This document shows, piece by piece, positions 16,555-25,675 of a stretch of 64,000 nucleotides of DNA; position 1 is the stretch's first letter, and each line of letters begins with the position of its first letter. The stretch comes from Hellea sp039977295 (GTDB taxonomy: Bacteria; Pseudomonadota; Alphaproteobacteria; Caulobacterales; Maricaulaceae): positions 62,001 to 126,000 of the forward strand of contig JBDWDN010000010.1 in the NCBI GenBank assembly GCA_039977295.1. Reading direction: 5' to 3'. The position numbers and the translations under genes were made by a program. Under the pieces are notes generated by a model that ran no database searches, had not been told where the DNA came from, and saw only the letters and a list, made by a program, of their open reading frames with translations.

Positions 16555-17241
16555 ATGAAAATGATTATGACCCGACCAAAAAAACTCATATGCTCCGTTA
16601 TAGCAACTGGCTTGCTGGTAAACCTTATATCCCTAAAAGCCCATGCAGACACAGCGCCAAACCTTACTGTTTATGCGGGCCCACAATCTGTTTCTCCGCG
16701 TGAGGTGATACATGTCACCGTAGAATTGACGGAAGAGACCAGCAGCCGCATGAATGATGAAGCTGTAGAGCTTTCTTATATGAGTGACGGCACGTCTAAA
16801 ACGGTATCCGGAACTCTGAAGTTTGGATTAGTTTCATTTGAGGTCCCCGGTCAGGATAAGACAGGCCTCATGACTTTTACGGCGAAAGCTGCCGATGTCA
16901 CCTCTAAAGAAGCCTTGGTAACTGTCGTTGCAGGATCGCCCATGCCATTTAAGATTACAGTCCAGCCAAATAAAAAGCCGGAGACTGTTAAATTATCATC
17001 CGGTCCAATCATGGATCGTCACGACAACCCAATATCTGACTTATCTTTGGTCTCTCTGGAATGGATTGACGTAAACGGCTTGAAAGCCCGTCAATCAGTT
17101 CAACCCTTAAATGGCCGTATTTCCCTTAGGGCAAAGTGCCCCGCCAATTTTACGGCGCCTCTAAGAGTTCGAGCCGTTATTGACGCCGTAGAGTCTATTT
17201 CAAAAGATGTCTCTGCTGACTGTGTTGCGAGGCAAGGATAG
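16555..17241 (+). CDS. Periplasmic Ig-like protein of unknown function
   Basis: About 228 residues from ATG 16555 (alternative ATGs at 16561 and 16567). A signal peptide (basic start, hydrophobic IATGLLVNLISL, cut near AHA-D) leads into a beta-rich region. Two Ig-like modules are likely: about 35-125 (VYAGPQSVSPREVIHVTVEL) and about 130-225. A Cys pair in the last 40 residues may form a disulphide. It is the first gene of the rightward sigma-54 unit, 3 bp before the GH5-like gene, so the two probably act together on the periplasmic polymer, for example as a carrier or scaffold. The family was not recognised. Confidence 0.7.
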   Translation: MKMIMTRPKKLICSVIATGLLVNLISLKAHADTAPNLTVYAGPQSVSPREVIHVTVELTEETSSRMNDEAVELSYMSDGTSKTVSGTLKFGLVSFEVPGQDKTGLMTFTAKAADVTSKEALVTVVAGSPMPFKITVQPNKKPETVKLSSGPIMDRHDNPISDLSLVSLEWIDVNGLKARQSVQPLNGRISLRAKCPANFTAPLRVRAVIDAVESISKDVSADCVARQG

Positions 17242-17244
17242 ATC

Positions 17245-18798
17245 ATGACCGACGTCGCGCGACATAAAGGAAAACGCATTCCCGTCACTCTTTCGCTTTT
17301 GTTAGCAGGTGTCGCATTTGCAGGATTAGTATCTAGCATTATTGAGTCGCCTCAAAGTGAAGCTGAATTTTTACATGCGCATCTCAACCCAACGTCCATT
17401 GAGTCTGAGCTGCTGTGGGAAGCTGTAAATTTTGACTTACCCGAACAAGACAAATTAAAGCTGGGACGGATCATTACGCGGTCAGAAAGTTCGAATTCAA
17501 TTTCAGAGATTCAAAGTGTTTTAACCGGTCAAGCGCTAGATGCGGCCCAAAAAAATACCTGCTCCGCCACAAACACGACCTGCAACATTCCGCTGAGACT
17601 TAATCGCCGCCTGAGAGCTGTGGAGGTGAATAAAGACTTTCGCGTCGTTAATATTGAAGAAAAAAGCCTACGCGTGAATCTCGAAACCAAATTTGACGCG
17701 AGCGACGTGACCCTACAGGGAATATCTCAAGAAACGCGAATACTGCGCTTTTATCAAACTCAATCCGGTTGGGTAAACAATGCTTCAGAGGTTGTGGACA
17801 CGAAACGCTCTACATTCCCCAATCGCAAAGGCCAATTTTCGGATAACTTCAGCAAACGCTTTACAGGCCTAAATTACTACCCAGCTTCCGCGTCATGGGC
17901 TGATTTTTGGAAAAAGTTCCCCCTCGCGGATATACAATCTGATCTCGAAAAAGCTAAATCCTTAAATGTAAATTCGCTACGTATTTTTCTAAACCATAAT
18001 TATTTCGACAAAGCTGAAACGCGCGAAGAGGGTTTGGCAAAGCTCCGCACATTCTTAGATATGTGCGAAAGTAAAGACATAAAAGTCTTGGTCACATTTT
18101 TTGACCTTCGACCAAATTATACGCTGTCAAACTGGGCAAACGATATCCAGCATATCGATAGCGTCCTGTCTAACATTCATCAACATAACGCCATTTTAGG
18201 TATCGATTTAAAAAACCAACCAGATCTAGATTTTGAAAATTGGGGAAATGGTTTGGTCGAGGGGTGGCTCACGGTTATGGCGCGCCATGTTCAGACGCAA
18301 TATCCCAACCTAGCAATAACAGCAGGATGGTCGAAAGCTGAGAATGCGCTCCGCCTCAAGGATGTGTTCGATTTTATCACCTATCACGAATACGAAAATC
18401 CAGAAGGTTTTCAAGACCGCTTAAATTCAATTGTCGCTGCCGTAGACGAAAAACCAGTCATGATAACGGAGTTAGGCTCCACAGTGTGGCATCCCCCCTT
18501 TATAAGACGTTTCGCGGAGTCCGCCCAGGCAAAGCGTTTGCAAATTCAGCTCAAGCAAGCAGGCACGGCAAATGGTGTCTTCGTGTGGACCCTTAATGAC
18601 TTTGACCATGTCGGCAAAGATGTCGTGGGTCCATTGCCATGGCGCCAAGCCCAACAAAGACATTTCGGACTGATCCGCGCGGATGACACATTCCGCCCTG
18701 CTGCAGATATTTTGAAATCATTTGGCAATCGTCCTGAACGCGCCCGCGGCGAAACTAATCTTACACACTTTAAATCAACACAAAAAACGACCTTTTAG
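17245..18798 (+). CDS. GH5-like glycoside hydrolase fold, catalytic acid position altered
   Basis: A 517-residue protein with an uncleaved-looking N-terminal anchor (about residues 12-34), so probably tethered in the periplasm. Residues about 205-495 form a cellulase-type TIM barrel: FTGLNYYP, NSLRIFLNHNYF, KVLVTFFD, GIDLKNQPD, ITAGWS, FITYHEY and ITELGS. In active clan-A enzymes the motif after strand 4 is N-E-P with the acid/base Glu; here it is N-Q325-P. The nucleophile Glu (E409 in ITELGS) is kept. The protein may bind or transfer sugars rather than hydrolyse, or use another acid. It follows the Ig-like gene by 3 bp and precedes the GT4-like gene. Confidence 0.78.
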   Translation: MTDVARHKGKRIPVTLSLLLAGVAFAGLVSSIIESPQSEAEFLHAHLNPTSIESELLWEAVNFDLPEQDKLKLGRIITRSESSNSISEIQSVLTGQALDAAQKNTCSATNTTCNIPLRLNRRLRAVEVNKDFRVVNIEEKSLRVNLETKFDASDVTLQGISQETRILRFYQTQSGWVNNASEVVDTKRSTFPNRKGQFSDNFSKRFTGLNYYPASASWADFWKKFPLADIQSDLEKAKSLNVNSLRIFLNHNYFDKAETREEGLAKLRTFLDMCESKDIKVLVTFFDLRPNYTLSNWANDIQHIDSVLSNIHQHNAILGIDLKNQPDLDFENWGNGLVEGWLTVMARHVQTQYPNLAITAGWSKAENALRLKDVFDFITYHEYENPEGFQDRLNSIVAAVDEKPVMITELGSTVWHPPFIRRFAESAQAKRLQIQLKQAGTANGVFVWTLNDFDHVGKDVVGPLPWRQAQQRHFGLIRADDTFRPAADILKSFGNRPERARGETNLTHFKSTQKTTF

Positions 18799-18807
18799 GA
18801 GACTATC

Positions 18808-20070
18808 ATGAAAACCCTCGCAATCGTAACCGCTTTCCCCCCAAGTGCCGGATCCCTTAATGAATACGGCTTTCACCTCGTCAATGCCTTCGCCGCGCGC
18901 GCTGATATTGAGAAGATTATTGTCATTGCGGACAAATATGACGACGCGGCAGCCGAACTTGACCTTGGACCAAAAGTCGAAGTGCGGCGCGTGTGGCGAT
19001 TTAACAGTCCATTCGCAGGATTTCATATTCTTAAAGCCCTGAAGACATGCAAAGCTGAAGGCGCGCTGTATAACTTGCAAACAGCGTCATTCGGCGACAG
19101 TGAAATTCCGGCGGCTCTAGGCCTGCTAACCCCGGCCCTCTCTCATAAACTTTCTGTTCCGTCAGGTGTCATCATGCATAATTTGGTTGAGGCCGTTGAC
19201 CTTAGCAAAACAAACCTGGCAAGCAGTCCTCTTCGCCAAAAGCTTGTCGGCACCGCGAGCTATTTTGTAACAAAGACCATGTTGATGTCTGGATTCATGA
19301 CGGTAACACTCGACAGCTTTTGGGATATCTTGAATGATAAATACAAAGCAAAAAATGCCTTTATGGTGCCCCACGGTTCATTCCCCACCGCCAGCGAAGA
19401 GCCTGTAACGCCTTTGAAAGATCGCCCCCGCACAATCGTAACCATGGGAAAATTTGGAACATATAAACGGCTAGAGCGCACAATTGGCGCCATCCAAAAT
19501 TTAAACGGCCGCCTCGAAGACAGTCAAAAAATCAAACTCGTCATTGGCGGGAGCGACCACCCCGCAACACCCGGCTATTTGGAAACACTTGCCGCAGAGC
19601 ACCAAGCGGATAGCAATATTATCTTTCATGGCTATGTCGCCGAGGAAGATGTCTCTAATTTCTTCACGCAAGCTAAGCTCGCTATTTTCGACTACGATAG
19701 CACAACAGGAAGTTCTGGCGTTTTGCATCAAGCCGCCATTTACGGAACGCCCGCAGCCTATCCCATGATGGGCGACTTCATTGATGTGACCGAAAGAGAA
19801 GGCCTGCGAGGGTTCAACTTCAAGCCTCTCGACCAAGCCGCTCTGGAAACAGCGATCATGAAATGTTTAAGCGAACCTCAAACGGCACAATCTGTCGCCG
19901 ATAATAACATAGATATTTCAAAAGGTGTCACAATGGGAACAGTCGCTTCCATTCAGCTTCAACTTTTGAGAAAGGTAAAAACAAGGAAATTTAATAAGGT
20001 TCGCCAAGCCAAAAACGCAGCTCTACGCATTCAACATGACCCTCATTCAATTCCCGCCAATGCAGCTTAG
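18808..20070 (+). CDS. GT4-like glycosyltransferase
   Basis: A 420-residue soluble GT-B fold protein. The N-terminal half starts MKTLAIVTAFPPSAGSLNEYG, with the glycine-rich acceptor loop. The second Rossmann domain begins near residue 205 (RTIVTMGKFGTYKRLER), followed by FHGYVAEEDVSNFF and the nucleotide-sugar binding end SSGVLHQAAIYGTPAAYP. The usual E-x7-E motif is not obvious in the last segment. It should add a sugar to the EPS precursor at the cytoplasmic face. AGGAG precedes the ATG by about 6 nt, and the gene is the last of the rightward sigma-54 unit. Codon use is typical of the neighbours. Donor and acceptor are not predictable. Confidence 0.82.
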   Translation: MKTLAIVTAFPPSAGSLNEYGFHLVNAFAARADIEKIIVIADKYDDAAAELDLGPKVEVRRVWRFNSPFAGFHILKALKTCKAEGALYNLQTASFGDSEIPAALGLLTPALSHKLSVPSGVIMHNLVEAVDLSKTNLASSPLRQKLVGTASYFVTKTMLMSGFMTVTLDSFWDILNDKYKAKNAFMVPHGSFPTASEEPVTPLKDRPRTIVTMGKFGTYKRLERTIGAIQNLNGRLEDSQKIKLVIGGSDHPATPGYLETLAAEHQADSNIIFHGYVAEEDVSNFFTQAKLAIFDYDSTTGSSGVLHQAAIYGTPAAYPMMGDFIDVTEREGLRGFNFKPLDQAALETAIMKCLSEPQTAQSVADNNIDISKGVTMGTVASIQLQLLRKVKTRKFNKVRQAKNAALRIQHDPHSIPANAA

Positions 20071-20168
20071 TAAAACACCTACCCAAAGTCCCGCAGAATA
20101 AGAGAATAACAGCAAGCTTGCAGAGAACCTTGGAATCAAGCACACTAAATACTCGCATAGGGGATTTT

Positions 20169-21401
20169 ATGTCGGAAGTATTGCAAAGGTTGAGTGAGAG
20201 CAAAGACCCATTAGAGAATGACTTAGCGAAGGTTTACCTTCATTGGCAAGATATGCGCCGCAAGCAAGGGTTAACCGCCAGTTTAGGTTATGAACCTCGA
20301 GACATAAATGCCGATGGTCCCATATCGGTGATAGCGTCGCGTGTCTTGAAGGCCTCGTCAGGGTTTGAAGAGATCGATCCAAATTTAAGCTATGAAGCTT
20401 TGGTTCTTAAGTATCCAGATAGGTTCGCCCCAAACGTAGTCGCGGCAGCAGATGAGCGGCTCCGAGCCGGAAACAGTCAATTAAAAGCCTTTAGACAGCA
20501 GGACATTCAGTTTTTCATTAAAGCCTACTCATTCGATTTATTTGACGAGATTGGCGTAACAATAACCCCGGCTGAGTGGATAGGTAGAACAGTTAAAGTT
20601 CCCCAAATGATAAAGGCAAATGATTACGCCGAACAATTTCTACTATCTGGTTTCAGCAGCTTTATATGGCTTCACGAAGAAGAAAAGAATGGCGAGCGAG
20701 GACGAGGCTTAACAGCACTTGTTCAGTTCGGTCCTATGAATTTAGACAGAAGCGCTAAAATTATAGATGCAATCGTTTTTGAACGACCTGTAGGTAAGGA
20801 GTTATTGGAGGCCTATAGAAAAAATGACGACTTCATAGCGAAAATTGACAGCAACAGGCATACAAAAACATGGCCAGTCAGCGATAAAAATGTATCAATG
20901 TTGCTTTCTGCCGTTCGCAAAAAGATCCATCAAATTGCAGATTATGAAAACCGAAATATCGATCCTAGGGACGACCTAAATCTAGAGAAAGTTGAGAATG
21001 CAACAGCCTTAAGGTTAGTAGTATTGCGAAGAAATCAGAGCGCATTTAGGCAAGTCCTTCTGACTGCTCGTCCTCATCAATGCGCGATATCAGGCACGTC
21101 CGAAATCGCAGTTCTTGAAGCTGCTCATATCATTCCATATGCAGAACGCTTCGCTAATAGAGACAAGTTGGAAAATGGGCTGCTTTTGAGAAGCGATATA
21201 CATAAGCTCTTTGATGCACACCTAATCTCGATAAATCCGAAAACGAGACGGGTCGAAATAGCTAACAATCTTACATCTGCTGACTATATCAAATTGAATG
21301 AAGCAATGGTCGAGGATGATGTTTCTGAAGCAAGCTTAGATTTTCACTTTGAGGCGTTTAAACAATGCATGAAGGAAGCAACAAACAGCAATAGGGAATA
21401 A
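20169..21401 (+). CDS. HNH endonuclease-domain protein
   Basis: A 410-residue protein from ATG 20169, which has a GGGAT site; an in-frame TTG at 20118 is less likely. The C-terminal about 110 residues form an HNH_2-type nuclease: CAISG, EAAHIIPYAE, then ENGLLLRSDIHKLFDAHLI with the catalytic His residues and metal ligands. The N-terminal 290 residues (for example FSSFIWLHEEEKNGERGRG) are not recognised and may bind modified or specific DNA. Genes of this form are often restriction endonucleases in defence islands. It sits at the left edge of the accessory region and is followed 4 bp later by a truncated reading frame cut by an IS, so an original two-gene unit has probably been broken. Confidence 0.8.
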   Translation: MSEVLQRLSESKDPLENDLAKVYLHWQDMRRKQGLTASLGYEPRDINADGPISVIASRVLKASSGFEEIDPNLSYEALVLKYPDRFAPNVVAAADERLRAGNSQLKAFRQQDIQFFIKAYSFDLFDEIGVTITPAEWIGRTVKVPQMIKANDYAEQFLLSGFSSFIWLHEEEKNGERGRGLTALVQFGPMNLDRSAKIIDAIVFERPVGKELLEAYRKNDDFIAKIDSNRHTKTWPVSDKNVSMLLSAVRKKIHQIADYENRNIDPRDDLNLEKVENATALRLVVLRRNQSAFRQVLLTARPHQCAISGTSEIAVLEAAHIIPYAERFANRDKLENGLLLRSDIHKLFDAHLISINPKTRRVEIANNLTSADYIKLNEAMVEDDVSEASLDFHFEAFKQCMKEATNSNRE

Positions 21402-21404
21402 AAG

Positions 21405-21510
21405 GTGGAAAAATTCTCAACACGAAAGAAATTTCGAGAAAGTCTGGATGCCACTTGTGCAATCCAACAATGGAGTTGGAGCTGGGCAAACCACACAGTG
21501 AAAAAGGTTT
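21405..21510 (+). pseudogene. Gene fragment cut off by the IS element
   Basis: A GTG at 21405, 4 bp after the HNH gene stop and with AAGGTGG overlapping it, opens a frame (EKFSTRKKFRESLDATCAIQ, then WSWSWANH). It runs straight into the left inverted repeat of the IS at 21511. The tryptophan-rich stretch looks like real coding sequence. I read it as the 5' end of a second gene of the HNH unit whose remainder is lost or beyond the IS. No continuation was found to the right of the element. Confidence 0.45.
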
Positions 21511-21567
21511 TGACCTGCACCCCAACTTCCTACCATTTTCTGGTAGAGTCATTTGATTGTTTTGGCC

Positions 21568-22341
21568 TCATGCGGCCCTCTTTTGCAAGTTTTGATTTTG
21601 GGCATATTCACGCGGTGTGAGATTGCCCAGTGATGAGAACAGCGTTTCATTCAAGCATTCGTCCCTGAAGCTACCGTTGAAGCTCTCCACAAAGCCGTTC
21701 TGTTGCGGTTTGCCAGGTTCGATGTAATGCCAACCGATCTTTGTTTCCTGGCACCGTTTGAGTATCGCCATACTCGTAAACTCGGTGCCGTTATCAGAGA
21801 CAATCGGTTTGGACTTACCGCCACGTCTGGCGATGATGGTATCTAGTTCTCTGGCCACTCGGCCGCCTGAAAGTGATGTATTAGCCACAAGCGCAAGGCA
21901 TTCACGGCTATAATCATCAATGACGGCTAGAAGGCGGAACCTACGACCATCAGTGAAGGCATCACTGACAAAGTCGAGTGACCAGCGTTCATTGATGTGG
22001 CCAGGCAGAACCATCGGCCTGCCTGTCCCAAGAGCGCGTTTGCGCCCGCCACGCTTACGGACTTGCAGCTTCTCCTCGCGGTAAGGCCTGCGTAACTTCT
22101 TGTGGTTCAGATAAATGCTCTGTCGTTCCAGCATAACGCCGATGCGTCTGTAGCCGAACCGACGGCGCTCCTGCGCGACACCTCGAATAGCGGCTCGAAG
22201 CTCAGCATCATCAGGCCGCACGCTGCTGTATCGCACCGTCGAGCGGTCAACCTCCAATATCGTGCACGCCCGACGCTGACTCACACCATGCTCCAAGCAC
22301 GCATGAGCCACAGCTTCCCGCTTGGCATCAGGCGTCACCAC
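21568..22341 (-). pseudogene. IS3-family orfB transposase with internal deletion
   Basis: The 257-residue frame has the HTH_21 start, then the rve integrase core with DDE residues: LDFVSDAFTDGR, IVSDNGTEFTS and PQQNGFVESFNG. Towards the end, ETLFSSL joins directly to GNLTPREYA. In intact relatives about 30 residues lie between (ending in a PHSSLG-type motif), so a deletion between the two SSL-coding stretches is likely. This removes part of the region just after the catalytic Glu helix. It would be expressed as a fusion with orfA by -1 frameshifting in an active element. Confidence 0.8.
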
Positions 22342-22613
22342 TTTTTTGCATTTATGTCCTTTAGAACTGCGTTGTCGAGCATCTGCTCAGCCAACAGCTT
22401 CTTGAGCTTATTGTTCTCAGCCTCAAGCGCTTTGAGCTTGCGGGCGTCCGATACGTTTAAACCACCGTACTTGGCCTTCCACTAATAAAATGTAGCCGAG
22501 CTGATGCCGTGCCGACGGCACACATCCTTTGTCGGCAAGCCGTTCTCTTGCTATTTTAATATCGCAATGATCTGTTCTTCGCTGAAACGTGATCTCTTCA
22601 CAACTGTCTCCAT
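22335..22613 (-). pseudogene. IS3-family orfA with two TAG stops
   Basis: Read from ATG 22613 the frame gives KRSRFSEEQIIAILK-stop, then QENGLPTKDVCRRHG...ATFY-stop, then WKAKYGGLNVSDARKLKALE and a leucine-zipper tail ending at 22335. The stops are TAG at 22553-22551 and 22484-22482. In relatives these positions are usually E and K, each one base from TAG. The HTH and zipper are otherwise intact, so decay is recent. The end overlaps orfB in another frame. Confidence 0.82.
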
Positions 22614-22752
22614 TGTTGTTGGAGACTCTACCAGAAAATGGAGGAAGTTTAGAGGCGCAGGTCAACTGTCTAAAACAGGTTCTATAATGAATTCTGAAAC
22701 AGGTGCTATTTAATATAAGCGGTCACTTGAATATTATCACAGATTATTAATA

Positions 22753-23721
22753 TCAATTACTTACTTTACTTAAAAAATACTTATCAACAGATTTAGTCCA
22801 ATTTTTATTCTCTAAGATATTTTTCATCGGATTAGCAATCATTTCAGGTTGGTAATCTCCCTTTCCCATTTCGTTTCTGTTAACCAAATAAACGAAGTAA
22901 TCATCGCTTTTTTCCTTAGCCACTCTCATTTCATTTCTTGTCCAATAAAAATAAGGCGTATCTCCAACATAAGACTTTACCTCAATAGATCTTTTTGCTT
23001 CCGCATCCTCTTTAGCGTGGAACGATAGTATATCAAATCCTGCGCTTACATCATATGGAGCAATCCATTGTATTCCGTCTTTTAGGGCCAACCTTTGCTC
23101 CTCAAACTCTAGCACATACTTTTCGGCAGCCTCACCGTTAAACTCTTGGTTTTTTATTTTCTCTTTTAGGGCCTCCAAGCTCATTAAGTTCCTTACTCTC
23201 GGTGTAAGTTCTGTATCGACAATTCTTTTCCATTTCGAACTTACTATGAATTTCTTTTGAATTTTGGGATGTCGTATTAAAAAGCCAAAATCTGTAAGTA
23301 GTCTTTTAGTGTTTACGTATTGCAATCCAAAAGCAGATCCATCAACTATAATCGCTTTATGCTCTAAATAATCATAGTGGCTTTGCTTGAAAATATGGTG
23401 AAAATTCTCGTCATCAATTAGTTTTCGCAGGAAAGCTTCAAGTAGTTTACTTTGGCACATTTTCTCAGAGTAAAGGTCTTTAAAGCCAAAGTTTAAAACA
23501 ACTTCTTCAGTCTCTTCATTGATAGAGATAATTCCACTTACCTCCAAAATAGGTAGGCACCCATCAAAAATTTGCCTACCATCTATTATCTTATTGTAAA
23601 AATGTGATTTTACATCAGAGTGTCTCCAGACTTCTCCCTTTTTCAAAAGCTGAATAAGCTCCCAAAAGTATGTCGGGGTTCCCAGATTATCATATCTTCT
23701 AAGTTCTTTGAGCATAATCAT
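22753..23721 (-). CDS. DUF3883-type PD-(D/E)XK nuclease-like protein
   Basis: A 322-residue protein, last gene of the AT-rich operon. Its C-terminal about 120 residues match the DUF3883/restriction-endonuclease-like pattern: a helix with GEAAEKYVLEFEEQRL (about 196-211), then GFDI with D230, and IEVK with E247 and K249. NE-x3-A and YFVYLV strands follow. This is a plausible D-(E)XK catalytic set. The N-terminal half is unknown and may recognise DNA or partners. It overlaps the SNF2 gene by 23 bp (starts possible at 23721 or 23715), so translation is coupled. In context it is the likely DNA-cutting subunit of the system. Confidence 0.75.
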   Translation of the reverse strand: MIMLKELRRYDNLGTPTYFWELIQLLKKGEVWRHSDVKSHFYNKIIDGRQIFDGCLPILEVSGIISINEETEEVVLNFGFKDLYSEKMCQSKLLEAFLRKLIDDENFHHIFKQSHYDYLEHKAIIVDGSAFGLQYVNTKRLLTDFGFLIRHPKIQKKFIVSSKWKRIVDTELTPRVRNLMSLEALKEKIKNQEFNGEAAEKYVLEFEEQRLALKDGIQWIAPYDVSAGFDILSFHAKEDAEAKRSIEVKSYVGDTPYFYWTRNEMRVAKEKSDDYFVYLVNRNEMGKGDYQPEMIANPMKNILENKNWTKSVDKYFLSKVSN

Positions 23722-25657
23722 TTAAAAGTGCAGTTATGATATCTGAATCGCCTTCGCCATTAACTCGATTGAAGAGTGGAATTTCTTCATCAATGATTTT
23801 CTCCATTCTTTTTACTTTTAAATCTAATCGTTCATTGATTACAGAATCAATTGAGTGCTCTGAAATAAAATAGTAGTAATTTGTTTGCGCCCCGTCTGGC
23901 AACCCTACGCGATGAATACGATCCTTAGATTGTAAAAAGTTTGCCGCATTATAATCCCTTTCCAGGTAAATGGCATTATGACACCCTTTATGTAATGAAA
24001 TAGATTCTGAAACTGAAAAAGGATTGGCAATAACAACTCGAAAGGCATCGTGGTCAGGGTTATTAAAGCACTTTATAGTCTCTTCCCTTTCATCCGGAGG
24101 AATTCGACCAATAAGAAGTTTAGTTTTAATGCCTGATTGCTCTAGAATACTTTTTAACCCTTCAGCGTTTTGAATGAAAATAGTCCAAACAATCACTTTT
24201 CCATTCTTTGGCAAAATATCTGTCTCAATTAATTTTTTTACATCTAGGAATTTGGATGGTGTATGTAGTTTTTCATAGTCTACAATTTTTTGAAATATCC
24301 TAAAGTCATCGACACTCTCATTATGGATTTCAGTCATTTTCAAATCTGGATCTTCTATATCTAAAGAGTCTTTTAAACTTTTTAGAAGCAAGGCAGGATT
24401 AGTCGCCGCTTGGCGCAACCTTATCAGCTTTGCCTTATTCAATGTAGCCTTAACTGAATTACTGCTATCTTGCGAAAGTTCAGGAATATATTTTCCCTCA
24501 ATAAAATCATAAATCTCTCTTTGGTGCTCGTCCATTTTTACAGAGATATGATTTTCTTTTGCTTCTTGGAGCTTCAAGTCTGACTTTTTTATTCGTATGA
24601 AATATGGGCTAATATTATCTATGAAAGTTTTGACTCTTTCATCATCAAGTGAAAGCGTGTTCTTAGTCATCTCTTTTAATTGACCGTAATGAGCTTGCAA
24701 AATTTCCTGATACTTAAAAGGATATATAAAACGATACAGATTGTAAAGATCCTCATATCCATTTGGAACTGGTGTTCCCGTTAATATCACTCTTGCAGTT
24801 GCCTCCTTGGCAATCTCAATGGCGCTAGTCCCCCAAACACCTTCAGCATTTTTGATACGATGTGCTTCATCCACAACGACCATTACTTTATGTTGTTTCA
24901 AAAAATCAATAATTTCTTTTTCCAATAGCGAAAGACCTCCATGAAAAATTAGAGTCAATTCTTTTGGTTCAGCAGAATAAAGGTGTTGTTCTTTTTGCTC
25001 TCGCTTAATTGAAACGTCCCCAGACATTCTTTGACTACCAATATTACACCCAAAGCATTCCAAATATTCATTTTCCCAAGCATAAAAGGAAGACAATGGG
25101 CCAACGACTAGAAGTTTATTAACATGCCTCGAATCATCTTCAGGCAGATTTTTCAGGTAAGTATACGCTGCATACACTATCGAAGTTTTCCCAGCTCCGG
25201 GTACTGCAAAATTACAGGCATTTTGCGAAAAGGTCATATGAAAAGCTGAAAGCATCTGCAAAGGATACAATCGTCTTTTCATCTTCTCCTCTAAAACAGA
25301 TTTAAATCGTCTAAATTCGTCTACAAGCACTGGGTTTTCAGAAACCTTATCATTTCTAATATCTCTAGCGTTTTCGGAAAAGATATGAAAGTTTTCTTGT
25401 TCTTGATGATATGCAGACAAATCACTTTGAACATCTTGCCCATGTTCAAATTCAAAAGAGAATTTCCTCAATAACCTTTCAATATCTTGCAATGTCGGAA
25501 CTTTTGCCTGCTCCTCAAAAGGAATAACGACATCTTCATTGTTTATTCTATAAGCAAGTCTCTTCAGTGATATCTTGGCTTTTCTGTTTTGTATCAAAGT
25601 ACCCATGTCGCCGGAGAGAACAAATGCATTTCCGATAATGTTGATTAAAATTGTCAT
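23699..25657 (-). CDS. SNF2-family ATPase/translocase
   Basis: A 652-residue superfamily 2 protein. The N-terminal about 140 residues are unrecognised. The helicase core has motif I AVPGAGKTS, motif II VVVDEAHRIKN, motif III LTGTPVPN, motif V-like VVIANPFSVSESISLHKG and motif VI QSKDRIHRVGLPDGAQ. This is SNF2/Rad54-like order. Such proteins translocate on double-stranded DNA using ATP. It lies 18 bp after the ParB-like gene and overlaps the nuclease-like gene, so ATP-driven scanning coupled to cleavage is a reasonable model. It differs from DISARM DrmD in neighbours: no DUF1998 or PLD protein is present. Confidence 0.88.
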   Translation of the reverse strand: MTILINIIGNAFVLSGDMGTLIQNRKAKISLKRLAYRINNEDVVIPFEEQAKVPTLQDIERLLRKFSFEFEHGQDVQSDLSAYHQEQENFHIFSENARDIRNDKVSENPVLVDEFRRFKSVLEEKMKRRLYPLQMLSAFHMTFSQNACNFAVPGAGKTSIVYAAYTYLKNLPEDDSRHVNKLLVVGPLSSFYAWENEYLECFGCNIGSQRMSGDVSIKREQKEQHLYSAEPKELTLIFHGGLSLLEKEIIDFLKQHKVMVVVDEAHRIKNAEGVWGTSAIEIAKEATARVILTGTPVPNGYEDLYNLYRFIYPFKYQEILQAHYGQLKEMTKNTLSLDDERVKTFIDNISPYFIRIKKSDLKLQEAKENHISVKMDEHQREIYDFIEGKYIPELSQDSSNSVKATLNKAKLIRLRQAATNPALLLKSLKDSLDIEDPDLKMTEIHNESVDDFRIFQKIVDYEKLHTPSKFLDVKKLIETDILPKNGKVIVWTIFIQNAEGLKSILEQSGIKTKLLIGRIPPDEREETIKCFNNPDHDAFRVVIANPFSVSESISLHKGCHNAIYLERDYNAANFLQSKDRIHRVGLPDGAQTNYYYFISEHSIDSVINERLDLKVKRMEKIIDEEIPLFNRVNGEGDSDIITALLNDYAQRT

Positions 25658-25675
25658 AATGTTTTAGCTGGGGAA

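Larger units (their letters stand above)
21511..22664 (-). mobile_element. Inactive IS3-family insertion sequence
   Basis: The element is 1154 bp with about 40-bp imperfect inverted repeats at 21511-21550 and 22624-22664. Both start TGACCTGC and end TTTTCTGGTAGAGTC when read inward. It has the two-frame orfA/orfB layout of the IS3 family (IS407-like from sequence style). No matching target duplication is visible next to the ends (GTTT on the left, ACTG on the right), which suggests a later rearrangement. Both frames are damaged, so this copy could not move unaided. Confidence 0.88.
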
